The notes beneath the pieces are model-generated. The model had not been told where the DNA came from. It was given only the letters and a program-made list of their open reading frames with translations, and made no database searches. From assembly GCA_005893295.1 (NCBI GenBank), contig VBOY01000011.1, positions 1 through 39,586 on the forward strand: 39,586 bases of DNA. Direction: 5' to 3'. Of this stretch, positions 9,023-16,667 are shown piece after piece. Origin of the DNA: Candidatus Eiseniibacteriota bacterium. Lineage in GTDB: Bacteria > Eisenbacteria > RBG-16-71-46. Position 1 is the stretch's first letter; each line of letters opens with the position of its first letter. Position numbers and translations under genes: made by a program.

Positions 9023-9123
9023 CGCGCGCTCCTTGGACCCTGCCCGATCGCCCTTTCTCCCGGCTGGCGGCGGCATCCTATCACTTCACGTTGCGCGCGC
9101 CGCCGAAGCCGCTGCCTCCGCGT

Positions 9124-9546
9124 TCACGCCCGGAGGATCTCGTATCGGCTGGTGATCTCGGCCCCGTGAGCGAGCATCGCATGGACCGAGCAGTACTTGG
9201 TGTCGCTGAGGCGGATCGCTTCCTCGATCGCGGCGGCCTTCAGGCTTGGTCCACGCAGCCGGTGGACGATCTCGATGCGCGTGAAGACGCGCGGGTGCTC
9301 GGCTCGCCGTTGGCCCTCGATCACGACCTCGTAGCCGGTGACCACTTGGCGTTTCTTGCGCAGGATGCTGATCACGTCCATCCCCGTGCACCCTCCGAGC
9401 GCCGCGAGCACCGCCTCGACCGGCGAAGCTCCGTCACGTCCCGAGGTGCCGGCGAGCGGCAGCTCGGCTCCGCTCTCGAACCGCGAGACGAAGCGAAGAC
9501 CCGGCGCGTCCACCGTGTCGAGGACGACGCGCGCGCGCTTACCCAT
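9124..9546 (-). CDS. OsmC family protein (peroxiredoxin-like)
   Basis: A 140-residue OsmC/Ohr-fold protein. The two catalytic cysteines are present in LGGCTGMD (Cys53) and TKYCSVHAML (Cys119), the arrangement used to reduce organic hydroperoxides with dihydrolipoyl or thiol donors. The DGASPVEAVLAALGG stretch is characteristic of the YhfA-like OsmC subgroup. Its ATG lies within the end of the NADH dehydrogenase gene (8-base overlap, ATGGGTAA), so the two are coupled; protection of the quinone reductase neighbourhood from peroxides is a plausible but unproven reason. Confidence 0.92.
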   Translation of the reverse strand: MGKRARVVLDTVDAPGLRFVSRFESGAELPLAGTSGRDGASPVEAVLAALGGCTGMDVISILRKKRQVVTGYEVVIEGQRRAEHPRVFTRIEIVHRLRGPSLKAAAIEEAIRLSDTKYCSVHAMLAHGAEITSRYEILRA

Positions 9547-10915
9547 CTGCCAGCCCCGCGCGCCGGCGGTCCGGCGTCGTCCCGTGCTCGCCGGCGCTGG
9601 CCCCCGGCCCCAACGACAGGTTCAGCTCCTCGTCGCTCAAGATCTGGCGGCGGCTCAGGATCTGTGACACGTCGTGCTCGAACCACAGATGCGTCAGATG
9701 ATCGATTCCCACCTCGAGCTGCTTGCGCAATCCCACCATCTTGATGAGGTAGGCGCTCGCCCATAGCAACCAGCCCAGCCGCCCCGAGATCGGGATTCCG
9801 AACAGCTCCACCACCGAGCTGTGCTTGCCGAGCGAAATGATGTAGCCCATCTCCCGATACTCGAACGGCTCGATCGGGCGCCCGGTCGCCCTCTGCACCA
9901 GGAGTTTCCCCACGTAGCTGCCCATCTTGACCGCGGTCTGCGCCAGCCGCGGCTGGAACGTCCCGTCGCCGCGGTCGGCGGCGGCGCAATCCCCGATCAC
10001 GAACACGTCCTCGCGCGGCCGGCCCTCGCGGTCGAGTCCACGGAGGAACTCGTCCACCTTGATGCGTCCGTCGGGCACGCGTGACATGGGCAGGGTCTGC
10101 ACCAGCCCCGGGGGCCGGACGCCCGCCGTCCAGACGATGGTGAACGCCTCGACGAGGCTGCCGTCCGCCAGGTGAACGCACCGGGGCTCGACCCGCGTCG
10201 CGCCGGCGCCGAATCGAAGCGTCACGCCGCGCCGTTCGAGGAAGCGCCGCACGTAGTCCGAATGCTCGGGCCGCGCGTTGGCGACCACGCGGTTCTTGCT
10301 CTCGATCACCGTGACCGAGAGGTGCGACGCATGCAGGCTGGGAAACATCGGCAGCAGGGTCTCGCGCGCCATCTCCACCAGCTCGGCGGCCACCTCGACC
10401 CCGGTCACCCCACCACCGACGATCGCGAAGGACAGCAGCCGACGCCGCTGCTCCATGCTCTCCGCCTGCTCGGCCATCTCGAACAGCTCGACCACGCGCG
10501 CCCGCAGCGTCATCGCGTCCACCAGCGTCTTGAACGGGCGCGTGTTCTCGATCGCTCCGGGCACACCGTAGTACTCGGTCTCGCTGCCGACCGCGATCAC
10601 CAACACATCGAAAGGCTCGACCAGGTTGTTGTGGAGGCGCACGCGGCGCCGGTCGAGGTCGATCTCGATCACCTTGTTCTTGTGGAAGCGGATGTGCCGG
10701 TGTCGGGCCATCTCGCGGAACGGATAGACGATGTGTCGCGTCTCGACCGCACCGGTCGCCACCGCGGGCAGGAGAGGATTGAACTGGAAGAAGTTCTCCT
10801 TGTCGATCAGCAGCGTGTCCCAGTAGCCACGCGCGGCGCGCGAGCGCCCCACCGAGCGCACCACGTCGAGCCCGCCGAACCCGCCCCCGAGGATCAGCAA
10901 TCGCCTACCGGCCAT
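9539..10915 (-). CDS. ndh: Type II NADH:quinone oxidoreductase (NDH-2)
   Basis: Non-proton-pumping flavoprotein that passes electrons from NADH to membrane quinone. The 458-residue protein has the FAD dinucleotide motif GGGFGG at 10-15, a second Rossmann motif GGGVTGVEVAAEL for NADH, and the FAD-ribityl motif FVIGDCAA. The C-terminal segment (YLIKMVGLRKQLEVGIDHL) is the amphipathic membrane-anchoring region of NDH-2. ATG at 10915 gives the usual short N-terminus before the first beta strand; an ATG six codons upstream (10933) is possible, and neither has a strong ribosome-binding site. It heads the run ndh-osmC-fumC-dehydratase and is divergent from the glycosyltransferase. Confidence 0.93.
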   Translation of the reverse strand: MAGRRLLILGGGFGGLDVVRSVGRSRAARGYWDTLLIDKENFFQFNPLLPAVATGAVETRHIVYPFREMARHRHIRFHKNKVIEIDLDRRRVRLHNNLVEPFDVLVIAVGSETEYYGVPGAIENTRPFKTLVDAMTLRARVVELFEMAEQAESMEQRRRLLSFAIVGGGVTGVEVAAELVEMARETLLPMFPSLHASHLSVTVIESKNRVVANARPEHSDYVRRFLERRGVTLRFGAGATRVEPRCVHLADGSLVEAFTIVWTAGVRPPGLVQTLPMSRVPDGRIKVDEFLRGLDREGRPREDVFVIGDCAAADRGDGTFQPRLAQTAVKMGSYVGKLLVQRATGRPIEPFEYREMGYIISLGKHSSVVELFGIPISGRLGWLLWASAYLIKMVGLRKQLEVGIDHLTHLWFEHDVSQILSRRQILSDEELNLSLGPGASAGEHGTTPDRRRAGLADG

Positions 10916-10972
10916 GCCAGCGCAGCATACCATGGCAGCGCGTGGTGCCTGGCTTTGGTAGGCTCGCGCCTC

Positions 10973-11932
10973 GTGCCCGCGCTCTCCGTGCTGCTGCCGG
11001 TTCGTGACGCCGGACCGTATCTCGCCCCCTCGCTCGCGTCGCTGTGGCGCCAGACCTTCACCGACTTCGAGGTGGTCGCGGTCGACGACGGTTCGAGCGA
11101 CGCCTCGGGCGAGATGCTCGAACATGCCGCCACCCACGAGCCTCGCTTGGTCGTGTTGCGACAGCCGGCGCGCGGGCTTCCGTCCGCGTTGAACCTCGCG
11201 TTCGCCCACGCCCGCGCGCCCGTCCTGGTTCGCCACGACGCCGACGACCGGTCGCATCCATGCCGCTTCGAGCTGCAGCGCGCATTCCTGCGCGTCCATC
11301 GGGATGTCGGGGTCCTGGGAACGCGCGTGCGGCTCTTCCCGTCGTCCGCGGTGGGGGTCGGGATGCGGCGCTGGGCTCGCTGGCACAACCAGCTCCTCAC
11401 GCACGAACAGATCGCGGCCGAGGCGTTGATCGACAGCCCGCTGGCGCATGGCACCGCCATGCTGGACCGAACCGCGCTCGAACAGGTGAACGGTTGGGCG
11501 GAGCGCGGCTGGCCGGAGGATCTGGACCTATGGGTGCGGCTGCTGGAGGCCGGGGTTCGCTTCGCCAAGCTGCCGGGCGCGCTCTACGCCTGGCGACAGC
11601 ATGCACGCAGCGCCACGCGCTGCCAGCCGCGCTATCGGCCCGAACGATTCGATGCGTTGCGGCTCGAAACCTTGGCGCGCGGCTTGCTGCGCGAGCGGCC
11701 GGCGCTCACGCTGGTGGGAGTCGGGGCCAGCCTCGCTCGCTGGCGCGCCTTGCTGTCCGCGAACGGCTACCAGGTGATCCCGCTCGCCCAGGGCCATCCT
11801 CCCCCCGAGCCGCCCACATGGGCACCTCCGATCGTGCTGGTGTTCGGCGCGGCGGCCGCGCGTGCGCGTTGGCGCGCCGCATTCGCCCGAGCGCATCGGG
11901 TCGAAGGGCGCGAATTCTGCTTTGTCGCGTGA
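10973..11932 (+). CDS. Family 2 glycosyltransferase
   Basis: A 319-residue GT-A fold transferase using a nucleotide sugar. Motifs: LSVLLPVRDAG at the N-terminus, nucleotide-binding VDDGSSD (about 38-43), metal-binding DAD at 89-91, and the catalytic-base region WPEDLDLWVRLLEAG (acidic pair 182-183). The last 75 residues (about 245-319: LTLVGVGAS...) form an extra Rossmann-like tail of unknown role. No membrane segment is seen. GTG at 10973 is preferred since it immediately precedes the first strand; the open frame upstream is the antisense of ndh. No strong ribosome-binding site is visible. Start codons of ndh and this gene are 57 bases apart, so they share a short divergent promoter region. 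Acceptor unknown. Confidence 0.85.
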   Translation: MPALSVLLPVRDAGPYLAPSLASLWRQTFTDFEVVAVDDGSSDASGEMLEHAATHEPRLVVLRQPARGLPSALNLAFAHARAPVLVRHDADDRSHPCRFELQRAFLRVHRDVGVLGTRVRLFPSSAVGVGMRRWARWHNQLLTHEQIAAEALIDSPLAHGTAMLDRTALEQVNGWAERGWPEDLDLWVRLLEAGVRFAKLPGALYAWRQHARSATRCQPRYRPERFDALRLETLARGLLRERPALTLVGVGASLARWRALLSANGYQVIPLAQGHPPPEPPTWAPPIVLVFGAAAARARWRAAFARAHRVEGREFCFVA

Positions 11933-11953
11933 ACTGCCCCGGTCCATATGTTA

Positions 11954-11983
11954 TTGATTTGTCGACCCGCTTGCGTTTGTATT
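11954..11983 (+). promoter_or_regulatory. Possible promoter of the small HTH gene
   Basis: TTGATT at 11954-11959 and TGTATT at 11978-11983 are separated by 18 bases. A second -35-like TTGACT lies at 11983-11988 and could pair with TAGTGT at 12008-12013, which would place the -10 inside the palindrome. The whole 11940-12030 interval is clearly more AT-rich than its surroundings. Prediction by eye only. Confidence 0.3.
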
Positions 11984-12003
11984 TGACTGCGAGCTAGTGA
12001 TAT

Positions 12004-12029
12004 GGCCTAGTGTGCTGCGTTACTAGGCC
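12004..12029. promoter_or_regulatory. Palindromic operator-like site before the HTH gene
   Basis: GGCCTAGT (12004-12011) and its exact reverse complement ACTAGGCC (12022-12029) flank 10 bases. A third copy of the CTAGT core lies at 11994-11998. The site sits between the likely promoter and the ribosome-binding site of the HTH gene, where a repressor operator or a leader hairpin would act. Confidence 0.5.
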
Positions 12030-12050
12030 GCTCACTCCAGGGAGGACGAC

Positions 12051-12380
12051 ATGCCCAAGACACGTCGCAGGCGCCGCACCTACACCCTCGATCGCCGTAC
12101 CAGCATACTCGAAGTCGCGCAGAAACAGGGCCTCACGGCGGCCCAGGTGCAGCGGAAGTTCGGCGTCACGCCGGTCACATATTACTCGTGGCGCAAGAAG
12201 TATCTGCACGCGGGACGCGGCGCGTCCTCCACCGTCCGCGGCACGGACCTCACGCGGCAGCTCCGCACCACGGTTCAGGCTCGGGTGCGCACCATCCTGC
12301 CGGGCATCGTGCGCAACGAGGTGAATCAATACCTGAACACGCTGTTCGGCGGCGGGCGCGGGCGCACGCGCAAGACGTGA
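12051..12380 (+). CDS. Small helix-turn-helix protein (IS3 OrfA-like HTH)
   Basis: A 109-residue, strongly basic protein. Residues about 28-51 (LTAAQVQRKFGVTPVTYYSW) form a helix-turn-helix of the homeodomain-like type found in IS3-family OrfA proteins and in stand-alone regulators. The N-terminus (MPKTRRRRRTY) and C-terminus (GRGRTRKT) are basic tails; the middle (about 65-95) looks helical and may oligomerise. GGAGG at 12041-12045 sets the start. There is no OrfB transposase, terminal inverted repeat or target duplication nearby, so I read it as a regulator or nucleoid-type DNA-binding protein rather than a mobile element. The palindrome upstream suggests autoregulation (inference). Confidence 0.75.
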   Translation: MPKTRRRRRTYTLDRRTSILEVAQKQGLTAAQVQRKFGVTPVTYYSWRKKYLHAGRGASSTVRGTDLTRQLRTTVQARVRTILPGIVRNEVNQYLNTLFGGGRGRTRKT

Positions 12381-12404
12381 GCCCCCGCTTCCGATCCGTC
12401 GTCA

Positions 12405-12433
12405 CGCGGCCCGGGCATCCCGTCCGGGCCGCG
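12405..12433 (+). terminator. Strong GC hairpin after the HTH gene
   Basis: CGCGGCCCGG (12405-12414), a 9-base loop, and the exact complement CCGGGCCGCG (12424-12433). It starts 25 bases after the HTH stop codon. There is no T-run, so it is a terminator candidate of the non-classical kind, or half of an alternative-fold switch with the next hairpin, with which it shares three bases. Confidence 0.45.
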
Positions 12434-12453
12434 GCTCCGTAGAGCGGAGCCGC
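12431..12453 (+). promoter_or_regulatory. Hairpin that encloses the ribosome-binding site of the following gene
   Basis: GCGGCTCCG (12431-12439), loop TAGAG, CGGAGCCGC (12445-12453): a perfect 9-base stem ending directly at the ATG at 12454. The Shine-Dalgarno GGAG at 12446-12449 is inside the 3' arm, so folding would hide it. Its first three bases are also the last three of the preceding hairpin, so the two compete at their shared edge. Confidence 0.5.
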
Positions 12454-14397
12454 ATGAGCAGCGAGCCTACCGCCGCGTCTGGCGTGGCCGCCGCCGCGGG
12501 CCCCGAAAAAGCCTCGAGTCCGCCCCCCGTCCCCCCGCTGCCGCGCTGGGCGTGGGTCGTTCTGGTGGTGTTCGCCGGGGGCGCCGCTTGCTATCGCAGC
12601 GCCGACGAGAACGCCTGGTTTCACCTCGCCGCGGGACGCTCGATCCTCACCCACGGCTGGCCAACGCGCGAGACCTGGTGCTGGATCGCATACGGTCAGA
12701 GACCCTGGCTCCCGGGCTGGGCTCACGACGTCACGCTGTATGGACTCTACGCCCTCGGGGGGAACGTCGCGATCGCGCTGTGGCGGGCCGCGTGGGCCGC
12801 CGTGACGATGGCGCTCGGCCTCACCATCGTGCGCCGCCTGGGTGCAGCCTCCTGGGCCGGCGCGCTGGTCGCGATCCTCGTCCTCGCGGTGGCACGTCCG
12901 CAGCTCGAGCCGCGCCCCGAGGCGATCGTGCCGGCGCTCGTGCTGCTCGCGATCGCCCTGTTCGAGGGTGCGCGCTCGTCGGGCCGAGATCGCACGCGTT
13001 GGCTGGTACCGGGGCAAGTGCTGTGGACCAACGTGCACTCGAGCTGGGCTCTCGGGCCGTTCTTGGCCTGGAGCTATTCGTTCGCGGAAAGTTGGCGCGA
13101 GGGCTCTGCTCCCAAGGACACGGCGTCGTCCGACGCCGCGCCCTCGGCCGCTCGGGTATCGACGGCGACCACCATGCGCTGGCGCCAATGGCTCGTCCTG
13201 GGTCTGGTTCTGTGGGCGGCCTCGGCCCTCACCCCGACGCCGCTCCTATCGCTCGCGACGCCCCTCAGGTTTTTGAGCGGCCTGCTCGACGACCCCGCGG
13301 AGGGTCGCGCGCCGGACTTGCGCGTCTGGACGTGGGCGGAGGACCACCGCGATCCGTTCACCGCGCTGCTCGCCCTGGCGTTCCTCGGAACGCTCCTCGG
13401 CAGTCATCGCGCCCAGCGGGCCTCGCCCGCCCTGGCGATCTTCGCCTTGATTGCTCTCGGGCTCGGCGTCATGGGCGTACGGTTTCGCGCGCTGGCGGCC
13501 TGGGCGTGCCTCGGGCCGCTCGCGGTCGCCTTGAGCGGACCCGCCGCGCCCTGGCGCCGGGTCGCGCAAGGGCTGGTCGTCGTCACCGCCGGTGCGGCCG
13601 GCGCCGCGTGGCTCGTGGTGGCTCCCCAATTCCGGCTTGGCGTCACGCCGCTCCCCTCTTCGGCGCCGGTCCGGGCGGTCGCGGTCGCCGATTCCTTACG
13701 TCTCTCCGGTCCGGTCCTCAATACCGCCCCCTTCGGCGGCTACCTGCTGTGGGCGCGCGGTGATTCGCATCCCCCGTTCGTGGACGGGCGCGGCCGCGGA
13801 AACCCCGGGACGCTGTCGCTTCTCTCACGCTCGGAGATCGACCCGGTGGCGCTGGACTCTCTCGTGCGAGCGTGGGACTTCCGGTACGCGATCGTGGAAC
13901 CGCCACCGGGATCCGCCACCACGCTCGCGACCTTGCTGTCGCGCGAGCTGAACTGGGCGCTCATCTTCTACGACGACGACGGGCTCCTGTTCGTGCGTCG
14001 CAAGGACTATCCCGCGCTCGAGCCGCTCGCCTACCGGTTCGTGACTCCCGACGAAATCCAAATGCGCCTGTGGACCCAACGCACGCTCACCGACCCCGGG
14101 CTCGAGAAACTGTTCGAAGCCGAGCTGGAGCGGGCGCGCCGCGAGTCCTCTCGCCACGCGCGCGCCAGCTGGTGGCTCGCCGAAGTGGCGCTGGCGCACG
14201 GCGACGGAACGCGGGCGGTGGCGATGCTGAACGAGGTCGAGCGGCTCGCCCCCGAGACGAGGGGCTTGGCGCTCAAGCAAGGGATGTCGCGCCGCCTGGT
14301 GGGCGATCTCGCGGGCGCCCGCGCCGCGTTCCGCCGCGCGCTCGCAAACCCCGACGACGCTGAGACCGCCCAGGAGGAGCTCCAGCTCTTGAAGTGA
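12454..14397 (+). CDS. Polytopic membrane protein with C-terminal TPR-like region (GT-C-like)
   Basis: A 647-residue protein of unknown function. After a 30-residue Pro/Ala-rich cytoplasmic start come about 9-10 hydrophobic segments between residues 31 and 395. The first external loop has the pattern DENAWFHLAAGRSILTHGWP, resembling the acidic/His loop of GT-C lipid-linked glycosyltransferase-like membrane proteins. A soluble domain (about 400-520) follows, then helical TPR-like repeats (about 560-647: RASWWLAEVALAHGDGTRAV, DLAGARAAFRRAL). I infer a role in cell-surface glycan or polymer assembly; the family is not certain. Translation initiates at a hairpin-embedded ribosome-binding site. 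It converges on pgl with 19 bases between stops. Confidence 0.8.
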   Translation: MSSEPTAASGVAAAAGPEKASSPPPVPPLPRWAWVVLVVFAGGAACYRSADENAWFHLAAGRSILTHGWPTRETWCWIAYGQRPWLPGWAHDVTLYGLYALGGNVAIALWRAAWAAVTMALGLTIVRRLGAASWAGALVAILVLAVARPQLEPRPEAIVPALVLLAIALFEGARSSGRDRTRWLVPGQVLWTNVHSSWALGPFLAWSYSFAESWREGSAPKDTASSDAAPSAARVSTATTMRWRQWLVLGLVLWAASALTPTPLLSLATPLRFLSGLLDDPAEGRAPDLRVWTWAEDHRDPFTALLALAFLGTLLGSHRAQRASPALAIFALIALGLGVMGVRFRALAAWACLGPLAVALSGPAAPWRRVAQGLVVVTAGAAGAAWLVVAPQFRLGVTPLPSSAPVRAVAVADSLRLSGPVLNTAPFGGYLLWARGDSHPPFVDGRGRGNPGTLSLLSRSEIDPVALDSLVRAWDFRYAIVEPPPGSATTLATLLSRELNWALIFYDDDGLLFVRRKDYPALEPLAYRFVTPDEIQMRLWTQRTLTDPGLEKLFEAELERARRESSRHARASWWLAEVALAHGDGTRAVAMLNEVERLAPETRGLALKQGMSRRLVGDLAGARAAFRRALANPDDAETAQEELQLLK

Positions 14398-14416
14398 GGC
14401 GGGCGGCGCCCCGAGG

Positions 14417-15169
14417 CTAGCGACCCCGGAAGGTCCATGCCCCCGCGGCCGCGCGGTCCACCAGCCAGGTGCGGCCGCGCAGCAAGCGCGCCGGAAGGGC
14501 GCCCACGTCCGGCGAGCCGTCGAGCGCGAGCGCCACGGCACGCGCCTTCGCCGAGCCGGAGGCCAGCACGACCACCTGGCGCGACTCCTCGAGCACGCGC
14601 GGCGTCACGGTGAGGCGCCGCGACGGCGGCTTCGGGCTGTCGAGCACCGCCACCACGCGGCGCTCGCGTTCGGCAAGCGAGGCCGCGTTCGGAAACAACG
14701 AAGCGACGTGCCCATCTTCACCCACCCCCAGCACCAGGAGGTCGAGCGGCGCCACCAGCAACGGTTCGTACTCCGCCGCCGCGGCGTCGAGATCGGGCGC
14801 CTCGCCGCGCATCCGGTGCAGGTGCGCGGGCGGGATCGCCACTGGGCCGGCCAGCGTCTCGCACACCAGTCGAAAGTTGCTCTCCGGGTCGGTCGGAGCC
14901 ACGCCCCGCTCGTCGGCGAACGACACCTCGGTTCGCGACCAGTCGATCCGGCCGGCAAGGCCGGCGAGCCGCCGATAGAGTCCCAGCGGAGTGCGCCCGC
15001 CCGAGACGCCGAAGCGGAACGTGCCCCGCGCCCGGATCGCCTCGCCGGCGGCGGCCACCACTCGATCGGCGGCGGCACGCGCCAGCGCTCCAGGGCCGGG
15101 GAATACCTCCAGCTCCGCCACGGTGCCGCCCGTGCGGCCCCTCCCGCGCCCGGCTACGGCTCGCGCCAT
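14417..15169 (-). CDS. pgl: 6-phosphogluconolactonase
   Basis: Hydrolyses 6-phosphogluconolactone to 6-phosphogluconate, the second step of the oxidative pentose-phosphate pathway. The 250-residue protein of the NagB/Pgl (DevB) family shows FRFGVSGGRTPLGLYRRLA, SFADERGVAP with SNFRLV, and the LVLGVGEDGHVASLFP signature with its conserved Gly-Glu-Asp-Gly-His. The ATG at 15169 has a strong GGGGGGAG 8 bases upstream and lies inside zwf (16-base overlap), so it is coupled to zwf. A GTG at 15121 is a weaker alternative. Third gene of gnd-zwf-pgl. Confidence 0.94.
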   Translation of the reverse strand: MARAVAGRGRGRTGGTVAELEVFPGPGALARAAADRVVAAAGEAIRARGTFRFGVSGGRTPLGLYRRLAGLAGRIDWSRTEVSFADERGVAPTDPESNFRLVCETLAGPVAIPPAHLHRMRGEAPDLDAAAAEYEPLLVAPLDLLVLGVGEDGHVASLFPNAASLAERERRVVAVLDSPKPPSRRLTVTPRVLEESRQVVVLASGSAKARAVALALDGSPDVGALPARLLRGRTWLVDRAAAGAWTFRGR

Positions 15170-16665
15170 GTGCGATGCTCCCCCCGCATCCACTCGTCGC
15201 AATGGGCCGGGCCCCAGGAGCCTGGCTCGTAGTTGGGGAACGGGCCGGCCGCGTGCTCTTCGAAGTAACGGACGATCGGATCGATCCATCCCCACGAGGT
15301 CTCGACCCAGTCGCGCCGCGAGAATAGCGTGGCGTCGCCGCGCATCGCGTCCAGCAGCAGGCGCTCGTACGCCTCCGGAGGCTCGCCCCCGAAGGCCTCC
15401 GTGTACTTCATGTCCATGGTCAAGGCGCCCACCATGAAGTCGTCCCCCGGAACCTTGGATGCGAACTCCAGCTGGATCCCCTCGTCGGGCTGAATGCGCA
15501 GCGTGAGCACGTTGGGCTTCACGAACTCGCACACGTCTGGGCGCCCGAACAAGCTGAGCGGGATCGGCTGCAGATGAACCGACACCTCGGTGGCGCGCTT
15601 CTTGAGCTTCTTGCCGGTACGCAGGTAGAACGGCACACCCTGCCAGCGCCAGTTGTCCACGAAGACGCGCAGCGCGGCATAGGTAGGCACCATGGAGTCC
15701 GGGGCCACGCCCGGCTCCTCGCGGTAGCCTCGATACTGGCCCAGCACGACGTCCCGCCGGATCGTGTCCGACCACGGATCGCGGAGCGCGTTCAAGACCT
15801 TCAGTTTCTCGCTGCGAATGTCATCGGCGCCGCCGGTGGTGGGCGGCTCCATGGCGGTCAGGGCGAGCACCTCGAGCAAGTGGTTTTGCACGATGTCGCG
15901 CAGCACGCCCGTCTGATCGTAGAACTTCCCGCGGGTCCCCACACCCACCGTCTCGAGCGCGCAAATCTCGACGTAGTCCACGTACTTCCGGTTCCACAGC
16001 GGCTCGAAGATGCTGTTGGCGAAGCGCAGCACCAGGATATTCTGCACCGTTTCCTTGCCCAGGTAGTGATCGATGCGAAAGATCTGCGACTCGTCCAGCA
16101 CCTCGGCCGCGAGCCGGTTGAGCGAGCGGGCCGATTCGAGGTCGCGTCCGAACGGCTTCTCGAGAATCACTCGGCTCCACGGGCCTGCGCCAGGCGGGTG
16201 GATCAGGCCGGCGCGTTTGAGCCCACGCAGGATCGTCCCGAATTCGGTGGGGGGCGTCGCCAAATAGAACAGGCGATTGCCCTCGAGGCCGAACCGATGG
16301 TCGAGCTGCTGGAGCCGCGCCGAGACGCGCTCGAATGAAGCCCCGTCCTCGAAATCGCCCGACACGTAGTCGACGCCTTCGGCGAACCGCCGCCATAGCT
16401 CGGGATCCAGCCGGCGCCGTGAGAACTCGCTCACGGCAGCGCGCATCTCCTCGCGGAACGCCTCGTTCGTGAGGCCCCGCCGCGCCACGCCCAGAAGCGC
16501 GAAGCGGTCGGGGAGCGTGCCGCCCATCGCCAGGTTGTAGAGGGCCGGGAGCAGCTTGCGGCGCGAGAGATCGCCACCGGCGCCGAACACCACCAGGGTG
16601 CACGGCGGCGTCTGCACGCGGCGCGTGGGCGCCGAGGGTGGAATCGCGGCGACCCGTGTCGCCAT
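15154..16665 (-). CDS. zwf: Glucose-6-phosphate dehydrogenase
   Basis: Oxidises glucose-6-phosphate to 6-phosphogluconolactone with NADP+ or NAD+, the entry step of the oxidative pentose-phosphate pathway. The 503-residue length is normal. The N-terminal Rossmann motif is FGAGGDLSRRKLLPALY; the substrate signature RIDHYLGKE holds the catalytic lysine and His; RVILEKPFG is the conserved coenzyme-side motif; VPFYLRTGKKL and the C-terminal GPFPNYEPGSWGP also match. ATG at 16665 follows GAAGGAG with 8-base spacing; the ribosome-binding site lies in the end of gnd, whose TAG is only two bases before this ATG. An internal in-frame continuation upstream belongs to gnd's antisense frames and is not used. 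Confidence 0.97.
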   Translation of the reverse strand: MATRVAAIPPSAPTRRVQTPPCTLVVFGAGGDLSRRKLLPALYNLAMGGTLPDRFALLGVARRGLTNEAFREEMRAAVSEFSRRRLDPELWRRFAEGVDYVSGDFEDGASFERVSARLQQLDHRFGLEGNRLFYLATPPTEFGTILRGLKRAGLIHPPGAGPWSRVILEKPFGRDLESARSLNRLAAEVLDESQIFRIDHYLGKETVQNILVLRFANSIFEPLWNRKYVDYVEICALETVGVGTRGKFYDQTGVLRDIVQNHLLEVLALTAMEPPTTGGADDIRSEKLKVLNALRDPWSDTIRRDVVLGQYRGYREEPGVAPDSMVPTYAALRVFVDNWRWQGVPFYLRTGKKLKKRATEVSVHLQPIPLSLFGRPDVCEFVKPNVLTLRIQPDEGIQLEFASKVPGDDFMVGALTMDMKYTEAFGGEPPEAYERLLLDAMRGDATLFSRRDWVETSWGWIDPIVRYFEEHAAGPFPNYEPGSWGPAHCDEWMRGEHRTWREP

Positions 16666-16667
16666 TT

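Noticed and set aside
12051-12380. Insertion sequence
   Set aside because: The HTH resembles IS3 OrfA, but there is no OrfB, no terminal repeats and no target duplication.
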